Below are positions 53,901 through 64,000 of a stretch of DNA of 64,000 bases, piece by piece (position 1 is the first letter of the stretch; each line of letters opens with the position of its first letter). Source of the DNA: Bryopsis sp. KO-2023 (taxonomy: Eukaryota; Chlorophyta; Ulvophyceae; Bryopsidales; Bryopsidaceae); the NCBI GenBank assembly GCA_030272585.1, contig BSYQ01000002.1:3906001-3970000 (forward strand). Reading direction: 5' to 3'. The notes beneath the pieces are model-generated. The model saw nothing but the letters and a program-made list of their open reading frames with translations, was not told the DNA's origin and ran no database searches. The position numbers and the translations under genes are program-made.

Positions 53901-55440
53901 TTGTGCAGGCCTGTGGAAAAATCAGCCACTACACCCCCCCCTTAAAAAAAAACAGATAACTCTTCATGATCTGTTTTTTTCCTTTGTTTTTTTCGTTTCC
54001 CTTTTTCTTTTTATTTTCCTTCTGTGAATTTTACCTTCAGAAATTGAAAAACTGCGGCTGGAAAAGAAACGGAACGGAAAAAAAGAAGAGAAAAGAAACC
54101 TGGCAGCGTATTCAATGGCCTGTCTAAAAAATTAAATAAAATAAAAATTAAAACAGATATCTAATCAATATCGATTTGAAAAAATTCCAGCTTTTTTGAT
54201 ATGCTGGAAAAATTTCGATCAATATCAATTCCAAAAAAATGAATAAAGTTAGGGGAGGGGGGGGGAGGTTAAATAGGAGGAATTATTTCTTTTTTTAATG
54301 GAACTTTTTTTATTTTTTATTTTTTAATTTTTTCCCAAAAGGGAAAGAAAAAAGCAGCTAGCCTCCCAAAAAGAAGAAGAAAAAAAAAACACAGCCTTTT
54401 TTTTTTATCAAGCAAAAAAAAAAAGAAAAAAAAAAAAAAAAAACAAGAAGAAGAAGAGGAAACTACAGCTTACTTTCTTTCCCCAGAAAAAAAAATGTTC
54501 TTCTTCCACACCCTTCACTTGTTTTTTCCTCACACTTTTTTTTCACTCTTTTTTATCACTTTTTTTGTACCTCACTCTTTTTTCCTGGACATTTTTTTAG
54601 TCCATCACCAGAAAACCTTCATCAGGAGCTCACAGCTGAAAGGAAAAAAAGCAAAAAAAAAACTCTTTTTCAGATATCTGTGTCTCTTTTCTCCTCTTCT
54701 ATTTTGGTGGGAGAGCCACTGTAGCTTAAAAAAAATGAAAAATGAAAAAAAAGAGAGGGGGGGGGGGATTCCACACCCTATTTTCGACGGAGCCGTTCTT
54801 TTTTTTTTCCTACGGCGTGCGCGAAGCGAAGAAAACAAACAAAAACCGAAAAGAAAGGAAAGCAAAAAGCAAAAATCGACAATTTTAGAAAAATGAGTAA
54901 GACAGAAGGAAAGAAAAACTGACGCAGAAATCTCTTTTTGTTTTTTTTCGCCACAGCCGTTCGACATACCTTTTTTCCGCGGGCTGCTTTTTGTTTCCTG
55001 TTTTTTTCTCGACCCCTTGCCTTGCGCCGCTGTAAGGTCCGCTCCTTTTTTTTCCATCGGAAATAAAAATAAAAAATAAAATAACCCCAGAAATGAGAAG
55101 GGGAAGAAAAAAAAACAAGTCAAACGAGGTTTCGTTTTCGTTTTCGCTGGGGTTTCGTGACGGCGCTGCGTTCACGCTAAAAAAAAAAGCACGGTATTCA
55201 AAAACGTCTGAATAAAACCACAGAATGGTGTGGTGGGGTTCTTCGCCAAAACGCGCTCACGTAATTTCGAAAAAAAAAGTGAGATTCTTTTAAAAGAGGG
55301 TTAAGCCCGATGTCAGACTCATTCCAGTCGAGTGAAATTCAGGCGTTTTTGACCCTGCCAGATTAACTGCCATTGGTTTCGACGTTTCGACGTTTCGACG
55401 TTTCGACCACCTCAGATACGGTTCCATAAGGGAGGCCTTC
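53901..55440. other. Purine/pyrimidine-rich low-complexity region
   Basis: Long runs of A, T, AAG and TTTTC dominate 53930-55170, and they keep several poly-Lys or poly-Phe frames open. A TTTCGACG tandem (about four units) lies at 55378-55407. No gene is supported. Confidence 0.5.
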
Positions 55441-55860
55441 CAGCGCTCGTTATGAATCCAATCGCACTCATTCCAATCATCAACCAGTCAATCAATCAAT
55501 TTCTTTTTGCACTCATTCCACTCACCCACCCACAGCCGCCGGCAGTTATCCAATTTCCCACACCGCACTCTATTCGAAACACAGAACCCACCCGCTTCGC
55601 CGCCGCCAACTCTCACACTCCTGATCGCAACCGCACCCAGTTTCCCCTCTCGAACAAACTCCAGCAAACGGCGGCGGCGGGCATGTGCGCAAAAGAATCT
55701 GGAATAAAACCTCGGCCAAAACCGAGTACAAACTCTCCGTGTCTCCCTCCCTCGAGAAAACATATGTTCAGGGAAAATAAAGCAAACCAAAAGACACAGA
55801 AACAGCAAACGAGAAAGAGCTTCGACTTGAGCACGATTGCTTTTTTTGATTGCTTTTTTC

Positions 55861-57440
55861 TCTGTATAGCTGGAAAAAAGGGACAGTTGTGATCCCCATC
55901 TCTCCACAAAGGCGGCTGACGTCTTCGCCAAAGACGTCCACGATCAGGAAGTGAACGTCGGGGTTCATGCTCGCGACTCGCGCCAGCTTGGGTGATAAGC
56001 GCCAGCAGGACTGACACGAACGAGAAGTAAAGCTAACCAAGCATATTTTGTCTTTCCTCGACGCGTTCGATAAACGCAACTGGAAGTCCGTCGTAGAGTC
56101 GACCTTCAGGATGTTAGGGCTTGTATAGGTTGTGGATCTGAACAAAAGAAAGAAGCAAACAAACACAGAAGACGAATACTGTTATGTAACTTTCCAGTTT
56201 ATATAAACAAACACAGAGCCATCTGTCGCTACGAACGACTGGAGGTCTTTCATTGTTCTAGCAAAAGCCAACCACACGAAAATGTGCAACCCCTCACCCG
56301 CCCGTCATGGTCGCCGACAGCTCGTTCAGCTCTTTCATCCGCCGCTTCTGCCTGTTGACAGCATCATGACTTGTGTTAGGAAAAATTCCGCCAAGAGCTT
56401 CATAGCGTTCAAACCGTGAGAACTAGACCGAGCTTCTCCAGAACAGGAAAGCGTTTTCCTGTCCCCCACACTCTCACCCACCTGACTCTCTGGTGGCTTT
56501 GGTCGCTCGCACCGCTCGAGTTTCTGGCGGCTGGGTGAATCATCCTTGGGGGGGTACTTGAGTGCGACATCGCTGCATATCATCGTTCGGCCCGCTGGTC
56601 AAGGGGATCTGCTAGAGGATCCCTGGCCACCAGGTCCCGGGTTCGAACCTTCACTCTCGAATTGTCATGCGCCAGAGAGGTCGTAGCCGCCGGTGCTGAA
56701 ACCGCCGGCGGGGTTTTTTTTTCGTTTTGGATTCTACTTTCACTTTTTTTGGGGGGATTTTCATGCATGTTGGGGAAAAACTGCTGTTGTTTTCGGCGTG
56801 TTTTGTTGGATCCTGGATGTTAATGGTTATGTTATAAGTTGCACCAACCCACTTGGTTCCCAACAAAAGCGAAAAACCCCACAGCCAACCCATCCGCCCA
56901 TTCCTCAGGATCAGTCAGACTGTGGGTGCAGGAACCACCCAGCCAAAGCTTCCACACTTTCGTTCCCGAAAAGCCACTTGCTACCACGATAAAAAAATCA
57001 ACTTGGCCTGATTCGTCGCCGAAAAAGAGCTACCTGAAGCGAACCCACGTTCCTGAAGAGCGGCTCTTCCTCCGCTTCGGGGTGCCACGTCTTTTGACGC
57101 TGAGATATTAGCCCAGCAAGAAAACTAACAATCCTGCTTGAAACAGGAAGAAAAAAAACAGGCAGGGCTCCCTCAGACTTGAAATCTTGAAACGCTGAGA
57201 ACAAGCACAAGCGCGAGGCTAGATCTTACTGGCCCATCGGTGACAAAACAGTTAAATTTGGTTTTCCAGGTTGACGATTTTGGGTCCACTCTGCTAGTTT
57301 CTTCTCTTCATCCTTTGGGATTCCTGGAGACCATTTTCCGACATCTTTCACACCTCTGATGTCGTTTTCCGGAAGGTTCTCAGGCGTCCTGGCGCTCCTG
57401 CACCACCAAGAAAAAAACCGCCCACTTCTCACCTACCGCA
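55861..57440 (-). CDS. Thioredoxin-like protein, six-exon model (partial 3' end)
   Basis: Exons on the minus strand, all with GT-AG borders and consistent phase: 57440-57437, 57397-57230, 57099-57034, 56572-56482, 56347-56298 and 56137 to at least 55861. The first intron would be only 39 bases. The last exon encodes a thioredoxin fold: CLVSFTSRSCQSCWRLSPKL, then PDVHFLIVDV and the cis-Pro strand TTVPFFQLYR. The redox site reads SCQSC rather than WCGPC, close to atypical ACHT-type thioredoxins of plants and algae, which act in plastids. The upstream exons are basic and proline-rich without a recognised domain. Translation might instead start at ATG 56583, just before the fourth exon. The 3' end after FFQLYR is unclear: the frame runs on for about 30 codons to a stop at 55768, or a further intron follows. 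The domain is secure; the full model is not. Confidence 0.65.
56584..56656 (+). other. tRNA-like sequence with B-box, possible SINE head
   Basis: GGCCCGCTGGTCAAGGGGAT is D-arm-like, CCTGGCCACCAGG is hairpin-like and GGTTCGAACC (56639-56648) is a full Pol III B-box. T-stem and acceptor pairing are poor, so it is not a functional tRNA. It lies in an intron of the thioredoxin-like gene on the opposite strand. Confidence 0.3.
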
Positions 57441-58033
57441 TACTCTTCTCGATTGACTTTCGATCAGCTTTTCGTTACGCATTCACAAGTGTTTCTTTTG
57501 GCAGCGCTTTTCTTGGTATTTCGCCAAGCTAGAGACAATGAGAAGCGAGGTGTCAGTCACAATGATGGGCGCGGCAGCGACTTCGCTTTTTGTTTTTCTT
57601 TCGTGCACAACAGTGGACAGCACGCCCCTGAAAACTACCCCTTGTTTCAAATCTACCGGTGAGCAAACCTACGCACGTGATCATGCGGCGCTGAGTTAAG
57701 ACTGAGATCTCCAAAACCTTGCACAGTGTTGGAGTTGTGATAAGTTTAGATGCTTTTGTTATTAACCTATCCGGCTTGCTTGTGTTTTTTTTTCTCCACA
57801 GGAGGTTCCGTGTCCTCTTCGAACCCTCACCGTGACTTCAGAAATCTGCTTCGAGATGAGGTGAAAAAAAGCAGATTTCTTCTGCGTGTCATGACAAGCA
57901 TGACGAGACTCCTTTCCGCCCTTGGCGCTTGTATCTGTGTGTTTGATGTTGTTCGTTTGTTCTGTGTAGTGGCTTGAAAACAATTGTTCCTGCAGGCTGA
58001 CATGGAGATTTCGAATCGGAATTCGAGGCCTCC
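57441..58033. promoter_or_regulatory. Divergent intergenic region between the thioredoxin-like and ankyrin-like genes
   Basis: About 590 bases separate the two opposed start regions and could hold a shared promoter. A possible exon at 57802-57860 is bordered by CCACAG and GTGAAA. No TATA box or recognised element is clear. Confidence 0.3.
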
Positions 58034-58596
58034 ATGGAGGAGGTTGCTGGATTTTCGTTGGAAAATGAGGTATTGTGACCATTAGCGAAATGCTGAACTT
58101 TTGAATGATGATTGTTAACCCCTTTGGGCTTCTTTGGTAATGAAGAAACCTGCTGAGACCAGTTTCGTGTCAAGGATATCGATGAGAAGCTTTTGGAGGC
58201 CGCCTGGGATGGAGATCTTGCCCTGGTGAAGGTAAGCCCATCGTTGAAAACTTATTTGCTGCTGGAGCTCCACATGCAAATTCAACATGGGTGGGCAGAC
58301 GTTTGAATTTCACAAGATTGAAGATCGAAAGGATTCTTCTGAAAGCGATGTTTCGCCTATATTTAGTATGTCGAATCAAGCGCTGTTCTCACACTTGCAG
58401 GTGTTGGTTGGCCGCGGGGCGAACTTGGATTTTGTCGGTTCGACCAACCGCAATAGTGGCAAGAGTGGCAAGGCTGACTTTTTGGGAGGTAGAATTTATG
58501 GTGGGATTTAGTTTTTCTTTTTTTTTAAGTCAATCCAAGCTATACCGGTTTATCACCAACTTCACAGGGTTTTTTTCTCTTCGATTTCACAAATAA
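58034..58596 (+). CDS. Short ankyrin-like protein, four-exon model (73 aa)
   Basis: Exons 58034-58069, 58163-58231, 58401-58488 and 58568-58596 join in phase through GTATTG, GTAAGC and GTAGAA donors and CCAG, GCAG and ACAG acceptors. The joined protein starts MEEVAGFSLENE and carries one clear ankyrin motif, KLLEAAWDGDLALVK then VLVGRGANLD, split by an intron. It ends FFSLRFHK with a TAA that lies within AATAAA (58592-58597), a possible poly(A) signal. An upstream exon 57802-57860 (SVSSSNPHRDF) could precede it, but its phase does not join the ankyrin frame. One repeat is too few for a stable fold, so the gene may be truncated by the repeats downstream. Confidence 0.5.
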
Positions 58597-58744
58597 AGAA
58601 ATTTGGCAGGAGGTCTCAATAGTCAGTTTACGAGGGGGGGGGGGGGTTGCATAAACAAAGAGAATGAGGAAAAACGAACAAGATATATTTTTGCCCAAGC
58701 ACTCATTCCATTCAGGTGCAGAGTTGTATTTTGGTTTCATTCTG

Positions 58745-59040
58745 GATTACTTACCTGATAGCTTTCACAACATGTTAATGAAAATGCTGGTTGGTTGGAT
58801 GGTCTACAGCACTCCACACATTCCGAATTGCTTATTTCATGCATTTACATCGATGCATTGCACCCCTTCCATCTCCAGAAAAAGGGGGGGGATCAGACAT
58901 GGCTTCCATCCACATTTTCACCACATGTGGAAATGCTGGTTGCCTGGTTCATTTTTCCCACATGGAAATGTTGGCTTCCTGGCTGGCTGGCTGGCTTTCA
59001 CTACATGTTAATGAAAATGCTGGCTGGTTTCCAGCACCCC
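58745..59040 (+). repeat. Degenerate minisatellite (AAAATGCTGG units)
   Basis: Units resembling ACATGTTAATGAAAATGCTGG recur at about 58770, 58923, 58964 and 59003, with GGCTGG reiterations at 58980-58996. The frames through it are repeat artefacts. Confidence 0.6.
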
Positions 59041-60509
59041 AAACATGGTACAATTCGAGGTTGAGACTTCAAGAAGGAAATTTTCATCATCAGGCAGGCG
59101 GCGCTCGACATAAAAGTGTCTGGAAACTGGAAGAGAAAGAAGATACTGAACAAGGGGTGTTGAGTTTCTGGAAAGACAAATTAAAAAATTGAAAAATCAA
59201 TGTTGAAAAGAACCGAAATAAAGAAATAAACTAAGTTGAATAAATAACGCTTTAAGAACAGCACTGACCCCTGTGCCATTACACCTTGAACTTTATTCCG
59301 AAATCATTGGGAAAAAAAAATTGAAAAAATAAATAAAAGTTATCAACTCGAACAGAAAACCACATACTTTTCTCTTTTATTTTTTAAAAGAAAAGATATA
59401 GTTAAGAAAAAAGAGACGATCAGTAGAAAAAAAAAGAAAACTTTTTATCAAAGCAACACAAGGGATTCGAACCCCTACTGTCGTCCACCAGTTTATCTCA
59501 AATATAATCAAATTCTAAAAATAGTTTTTAAAATGCAGGTCAGTTGCTTGAGCCTGTGGGCACGAACAGTTGATATGACTCTTTATTTTCACACAAAATA
59601 AATCATTCTTTCAGAATTGAACTAGAAAAAAAAAGAAGAAAAGAACACTGGTGAGGAGCAAAGGTTTTCTTATTCATTCTTTTTAATCTTGGAAGAAAAC
59701 ACCAGTGATAAGAAACATTTTTACAGCATCTTTCATCATTCAGAGGGGTTTTTTTTTATTTGCTTTTTTTTGGGGGGAGGGGGGGTTATTTCCAATATTT
59801 TTTCATCTCCTTTCTTACCTTCATGCCTGAATTTATCATCCTGAGAAAGAAGCCTGTTTCTGTTGTGAAAGAAAAAAAAAAATATTCAGAGTTGTCTCAT
59901 CTTTAATTCTCCGGCTGTTTCAAGTTTTGATTAATTTATTTGTTTTCAGAAAGGCCTGGACTCTTTTGCCAGTTGAGAGCCTTGGGGTTCCCTTTTCAAA
60001 ATTATTTAACCCCGCCCCCCTTGAAAAAACACTCTCCAAATTTCCACAAAGACATCCACAGGCCGCTTCTTCGCCAGGAAAACGAAAATAATGGAACAAG
60101 TCGTACCGTGGTAAATATTTTGTCCCAGTCCTCCCTGAGAAACGAGAAGGAAAAAAGAAACATGCCAACAGAAACGCGGCGTACCCTTGTTTTTTTTTCT
60201 ACAACGAGTTATCCCTGTCACAGAAAATCTGCCGTCCGACCCTTGTCTCAAAAAACTGCCGGACCTGTTGAACCTTTTGTTGTCGCGATCTGGCACGGCG
60301 TCACCTGTGGCTTCGAGTTTGACGGCGACTTCTTCATTTGTGAGTGTCGTCGAAAGCGCTTTCCAGTCGAAACACTGCCACGACCATTGCGTCCACCGAG
60401 CAGTTATGTTCCCCGAGCCTCACCACCACAACTCGATCATGACAACCATCCTAGGCGTGGTCGCTCCACAAGAAAATACGTTTTGAGAGTCGTTCAGGGA
60501 CACGTCGGC
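59041..60509. other. No supported gene
   Basis: AT-rich sequence with poly-A/T runs to about 59900. A T-arm-like GGGGTTCGAATCCC occurs on the minus strand at 59463-59476 without a credible tRNA body. The 216-aa frame 59940-60590 partly runs into the dispersed repeat and is not supported. Confidence 0.4.
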
Positions 60510-63500
60510 TCGCTGTTGACGCAATACCACATTGAAAGTTGCGAAAAGTTGCGAGCTGCAGCGGCTGTCCTGGTCCGACCCTTGAACTGATTCCAAAACG
60601 ATCACTGATCACCCCCCAGATCCCAAAGCACTGTGATCCAAACAGAGAACTGTGTCGCGGCTGGCGGCTCCACAGTCCGCCACAGCTGCCAGCGTGGCGA
60701 GCTCCCAGCCACTCATTTCACCGACGTGTCAGTTGCAGAACTGACATTTGCTTTTGACGGCTCAACCGAGTTTTGGTGCGAACCCTCAAACCGACCCATT
60801 CAACTTCGTATGCAGGTTAGCTCGAGTCACCGTGCATCTGAGGATGGCCGGGCCTACCAGTGATGATGCACGAGTGACTAGGAGCGGGTCCCCTCAAATC
60901 AAGTTGGAGAGGGGGGTTGGGAGAGGGCGGGGACCCAGCCACATTTTTTTTTTCGCAACTTTGGGCGAAGTCAGACCCAAGGTCGAGTTCAACACACAGC
61001 GTTCCACCATCTCTGGCGGTTGGGGCAGATATGAAATTGGGCAACAAGTACAATGATACACTTCCAATCGTTTTTTTGTTGAGGTCGTCCAGACTGGGGT
61101 CGATTGAATATCGACGCAGCGACAAGGGAGAGTTTTGTTGATGTTTGCAAAAGAGACATGCACAATCAAGCTGGTCGCTTGCTTTGGGGTGTCAAGCCTG
61201 CAAGTTGGAGGTTTTAGAATAAAACCTGACTGAAACTGGTCGTGGTGATCGCTTGTTTGCCAAGCTTGTGTTGGGCTGCTGCCCCGACTATTTCGAACGA
61301 GACAAAGACAAGAGGCAAGTGCGGGGGAAACCTCTTGGTAGGTTTGTGGTTCGACTTCCTTCTCCGTCTGACTAGGACCCTGAAGTCCGGTGCTGCTTGA
61401 CCCCCCCATTTTTTCGCTAAGACAAGAACAGAGCTCTGAAAAAAAGAGGATGAAGCTGGTGATGCACCCTTTTTGTCTCAACCTTTTATCTTTAAACAAC
61501 TTTGAACTCCATTTCTTCCTCATATCAGGCAATAGCTTATTCTTGTTGTTGATGTGAAACAAAAAAAGAATCCAACATACCATTTGTTGGATTGTGGCTT
61601 TCTTTCAGTTGGTGTGGTTTTTGGACTTGCTTTTTTTTTCTGAGTGATGATTAATCTCCAGGGTAAGTAAGGAGTGTTGACGAAAAGATGGAAAAAATGC
61701 TATTGTTCTTTTCTTGGTGAATTGAATTCCAGAGGCTGAGATTCTCTGGACCTGGGCTTCTGTGAAAACAATGAGTGATTAAGCTTGGCTGTATTGCATA
61801 TTCACAGAACTGGGGGGAAACACCCCCACCCACCCTCTGGATAAAAATGCCTTTCTTGAATAACTCAAACCTCCTCCACTTTTCTTCCTATTTTATGATG
61901 ATCTTCCCTTTCTTTTAGTCTGTCTTTTCCAGGGTTTGAATTTTGATTTAAAAAAAAAAATACAAATAATACTAATATTAATATTTTGATTTTTAATTTT
62001 GGCTGTGGCTTGCTATAGTTGCAATTGCCCACACAGGATTGACCCTACTTTAATCTAGTTTGCACAATTTAAAGAATCCCTTTTTTTGAAAGTCATGACT
62101 ACAATGGATGGATAGAGATGAAACTGCTGGGGAATAATAACTGTTGGTTCTGGTGGCTCATTGAACTTCTTTTCTTTAAATGTTTAAGTGAGTCACATTC
62201 CAGTCTGTCATCAGGGATTCCATAAAGTTGAGTCATGTTCAGGGAAACACAATCCAAAAGAAAGGAGTAACGAACGCCACAGGAGGCTTTCTTAATGCAC
62301 CATAGTGACTGAGGACGAATGCGTTGGGCAGTTTCCGGCAATTACACATTCTTTCTCGACGCCTTCAAGTCAGTATCCAAAACATTACCTTAATTTGCAG
62401 GTTTGAACTTTTTTAAACGAATCTGGGGATCGACTTGATAAAATCGGAAAGTGTTATATAATGCTGAGCAAGGCAATATTTTTTTTCCCATCCACCCCCG
62501 CCCCCAAAAAACAAAAAAGGGTGGAGTTTTGTGGTCGGTTTGTATACAGAACACAAATTTTGAGAAATCGCTGAAAGGGCCTATGACTGACCATAATCAT
62601 GAAGGCTCCAAGTTGCTTGCTGCAAGCAATTCTTTCTTGCACACATTTTCTCTTTCAATTTTTTTCTTTTTTTTTAATTATTTCGCTGTGGGTAGTGCTG
62701 AGGCTGCTCCACCCACTCCCCACCCCCCCCAATTTCCTCCACTACCTGTGGGTATCCCATAGAAACGATCTTTTTTTTTGTAACTTATCTATACTCTGCA
62801 TTGGATAGGTCGAAAGTACCAGCTGATATGGATCAAAGGAATCCACAGGGAAAATTATTAGCAATGTTGTGTAGGTCAGACTCAAAAGAAGCAAAAAAAA
62901 AAAAAAAGAAGAAAGGGGCCAGAGGGGTGATTGCAATGCTTTAGAGAAGCGTCTATGTCTGACCATTTGCTGTGGAGTGGGGTGGAGCCCTTGGCATTCC
63001 AACCCTCTGAAATCGCGGCAAGAGGATATTTTTCATGACTTATTTTTTTTCTCAAGTTTTATTTTGTGCTGCCAGGTGCTCACTGGTCGAACTTTTTTCG
63101 CTTGTTTCGTTTTTTTCTTTTTTCTTTGGGGGGGGGGGAGTATCATGCTTGTGGATATCATCCTACATGGGGAAGAAAGAAAAGGGTTACACATAAGGGG
63201 AATGTAAAACAACCGGCACTATCCATTCTTGTGTCTTGATCAAAACCACTTGACTGATTAGTCATTAAACACTCCAGCGACTCTGGTGCATTTGGCTCAT
63301 CTTTTTCTTTTGAAAAATTCCTTTTCAGTCATCCCTGTTTTGTTTCAGGGGCCAACCAGAAACTTGCAAAAGTGAAATTCCTTGCAAAAACCATAAATAA
63401 TGCAAAAAAGAATTTACTACCTGAAAGAAAGGCTTGCCCACAAGAAATCCCTTTGTATATATTTTTTTTGTCTCAAAGTATTATGACAAAGAATCTGTTT
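60510..63500 (-). repeat. Unclassified dispersed repeat, right inverted copy
   Basis: The reverse complement of 24240-27015 with substitutions and indels and slightly longer. The left edge is sharp at CGCTGTTGACGCAATACC near 60511; the right edge is near 63490. A 76-aa frame (60633-60863, plus) pairs with the 62-aa frame in the other copy. Confidence 0.7.
60633..60863 (+). CDS. Small ORF conserved between the two inverted repeats (76 aa)
   Basis: It shares QRGELPATH-TDVSVAELTFA and STEFW with the 26701-26889 product in the same phase and extends further at the C-terminus. Its function is unknown. Low length keeps confidence low. Confidence 0.3.
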   Translation: MIQTENCVAAGGSTVRHSCQRGELPATHFTDVSVAELTFAFDGSTEFWCEPSNRPIQLRMQVSSSHRASEDGRAYQ

Positions 63501-64000
63501 TTACGCATCCTCGGACTTTCTTTTTACTTCACCTCATTCCGAATGTCATGGACCCCTGTACATAGCCCAAATGCGTCCATGACTGACCCACACTTAGGGG
63601 CAGGTCCAACAAATACTTAAACAACAAATATTTTATTACATTATTCTTGATTGATTGCAGAAGGGGAATCGATCAGGAAACAAGTACCGATATTTTGAGT
63701 TTCTGTAATCGTCTGAATATGTCGCTGGAAGCAAACAAACTCCTCGCTGGCTTGCCTTTTTTCGTCTTATATTCTATTTTTCACTTGCATGTAATTTTCA
63801 TTACTACAATATTTCACTGCCTCTTGACAATTTTCCTTTCCCTCTCCCTAGGGAGGCCTCCCTCCCCCCCCCCCCCCCAACACGTGTTCGCCTAACCCAT
63901 TTTTTCATCGATTTAAAAGAGGTCAAGGGGGGATCCTACCAGCTACCGCCCCCTTCTTCGTACACGCTCCTCTCCAAGTCAAGCCTCTTCAAGAGACCAA
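63501..64000. other. No supported gene at the right edge
   Basis: Contains a run of 14 C with flanking CCTCCC at 63857-63880. No frame is recognisable. Confidence 0.4.

Noticed and set aside
54495-55175. Overlapping ORFs of 96-172 aa on both strands
   Set aside because: They are poly-Phe/Lys/Ser frames kept open by A- and T-rich low-complexity DNA.
55452-55931. 146-147-aa ORFs on both strands by the thioredoxin exon
   Set aside because: They overlap the thioredoxin exon in other frames and show no domain; the plus-strand one is antisense to it.
59463-59580. Minus-strand tRNA with GGGGTTCGAATCCC
   Set aside because: A B-box is present, but no A-box or paired anticodon arm could be drawn even when allowing an intron.

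Overview
The window is nuclear DNA from a eukaryote. It has low coding density, many homopolymer runs, spliceosomal GT-AG introns and several classes of eukaryotic transposon. No host gene places the organism firmly. One spliced gene encodes a thioredoxin domain that looks to me most like the atypical ACHT-type thioredoxins of plants and algae, so a photosynthetic lineage is possible, but that is a weak inference. Many stretches hold no gene I can support.

The dominant feature is a nested pair of LTR retrotransposons. A Ty3/gypsy element of about 11.9 kb (11071-22991, 5-bp target duplication ACACT) sits inside a small non-autonomous LTR element (LTRs 10457-10708 and 23676-23927, target duplication ATAA). 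The two elements share the same 12-base primer-binding site. The gypsy element carries Gag-protease, RT-RNase H in the -1 frame, an unrecognised 169-aa ORF, a separate integrase ORF, an unrecognised 441-aa coiled-coil/Cys-rich ORF and a 39-bp minisatellite. Its LTRs are almost identical, so it inserted recently. Its 5' LTR lacks an 11-bp terminus found at the 3' end and also just before the 3' LTR, giving a split-repeat layout.

Region by region: 1-10 kb holds degenerate ORFs, one arm of an inverted repeat and a 419-bp solo LTR. 10.4-24 kb is the nested retrotransposon. 24.2-27.0 kb and 60.5-63.5 kb are diverged inverted copies of one unclassified repeat. 28-35 kb holds two hAT-type MITEs with 8-bp target duplications and a truncated relative. 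35-38.5 kb has a Myb/SANT-like fragment and a Helitron Rep fragment. 40-45.5 kb has weak gene candidates and a PIF/Harbinger-type MITE. 48.4-49.7 kb is the second arm of the first inverted repeat, interrupted by the second copy of the solo LTR. 55.8-58.6 kb is the only convincing host-gene island: a minus-strand multi-exon thioredoxin-like gene divergent from a short plus-strand ankyrin-like gene. The rest is low-complexity or repeat-derived sequence.
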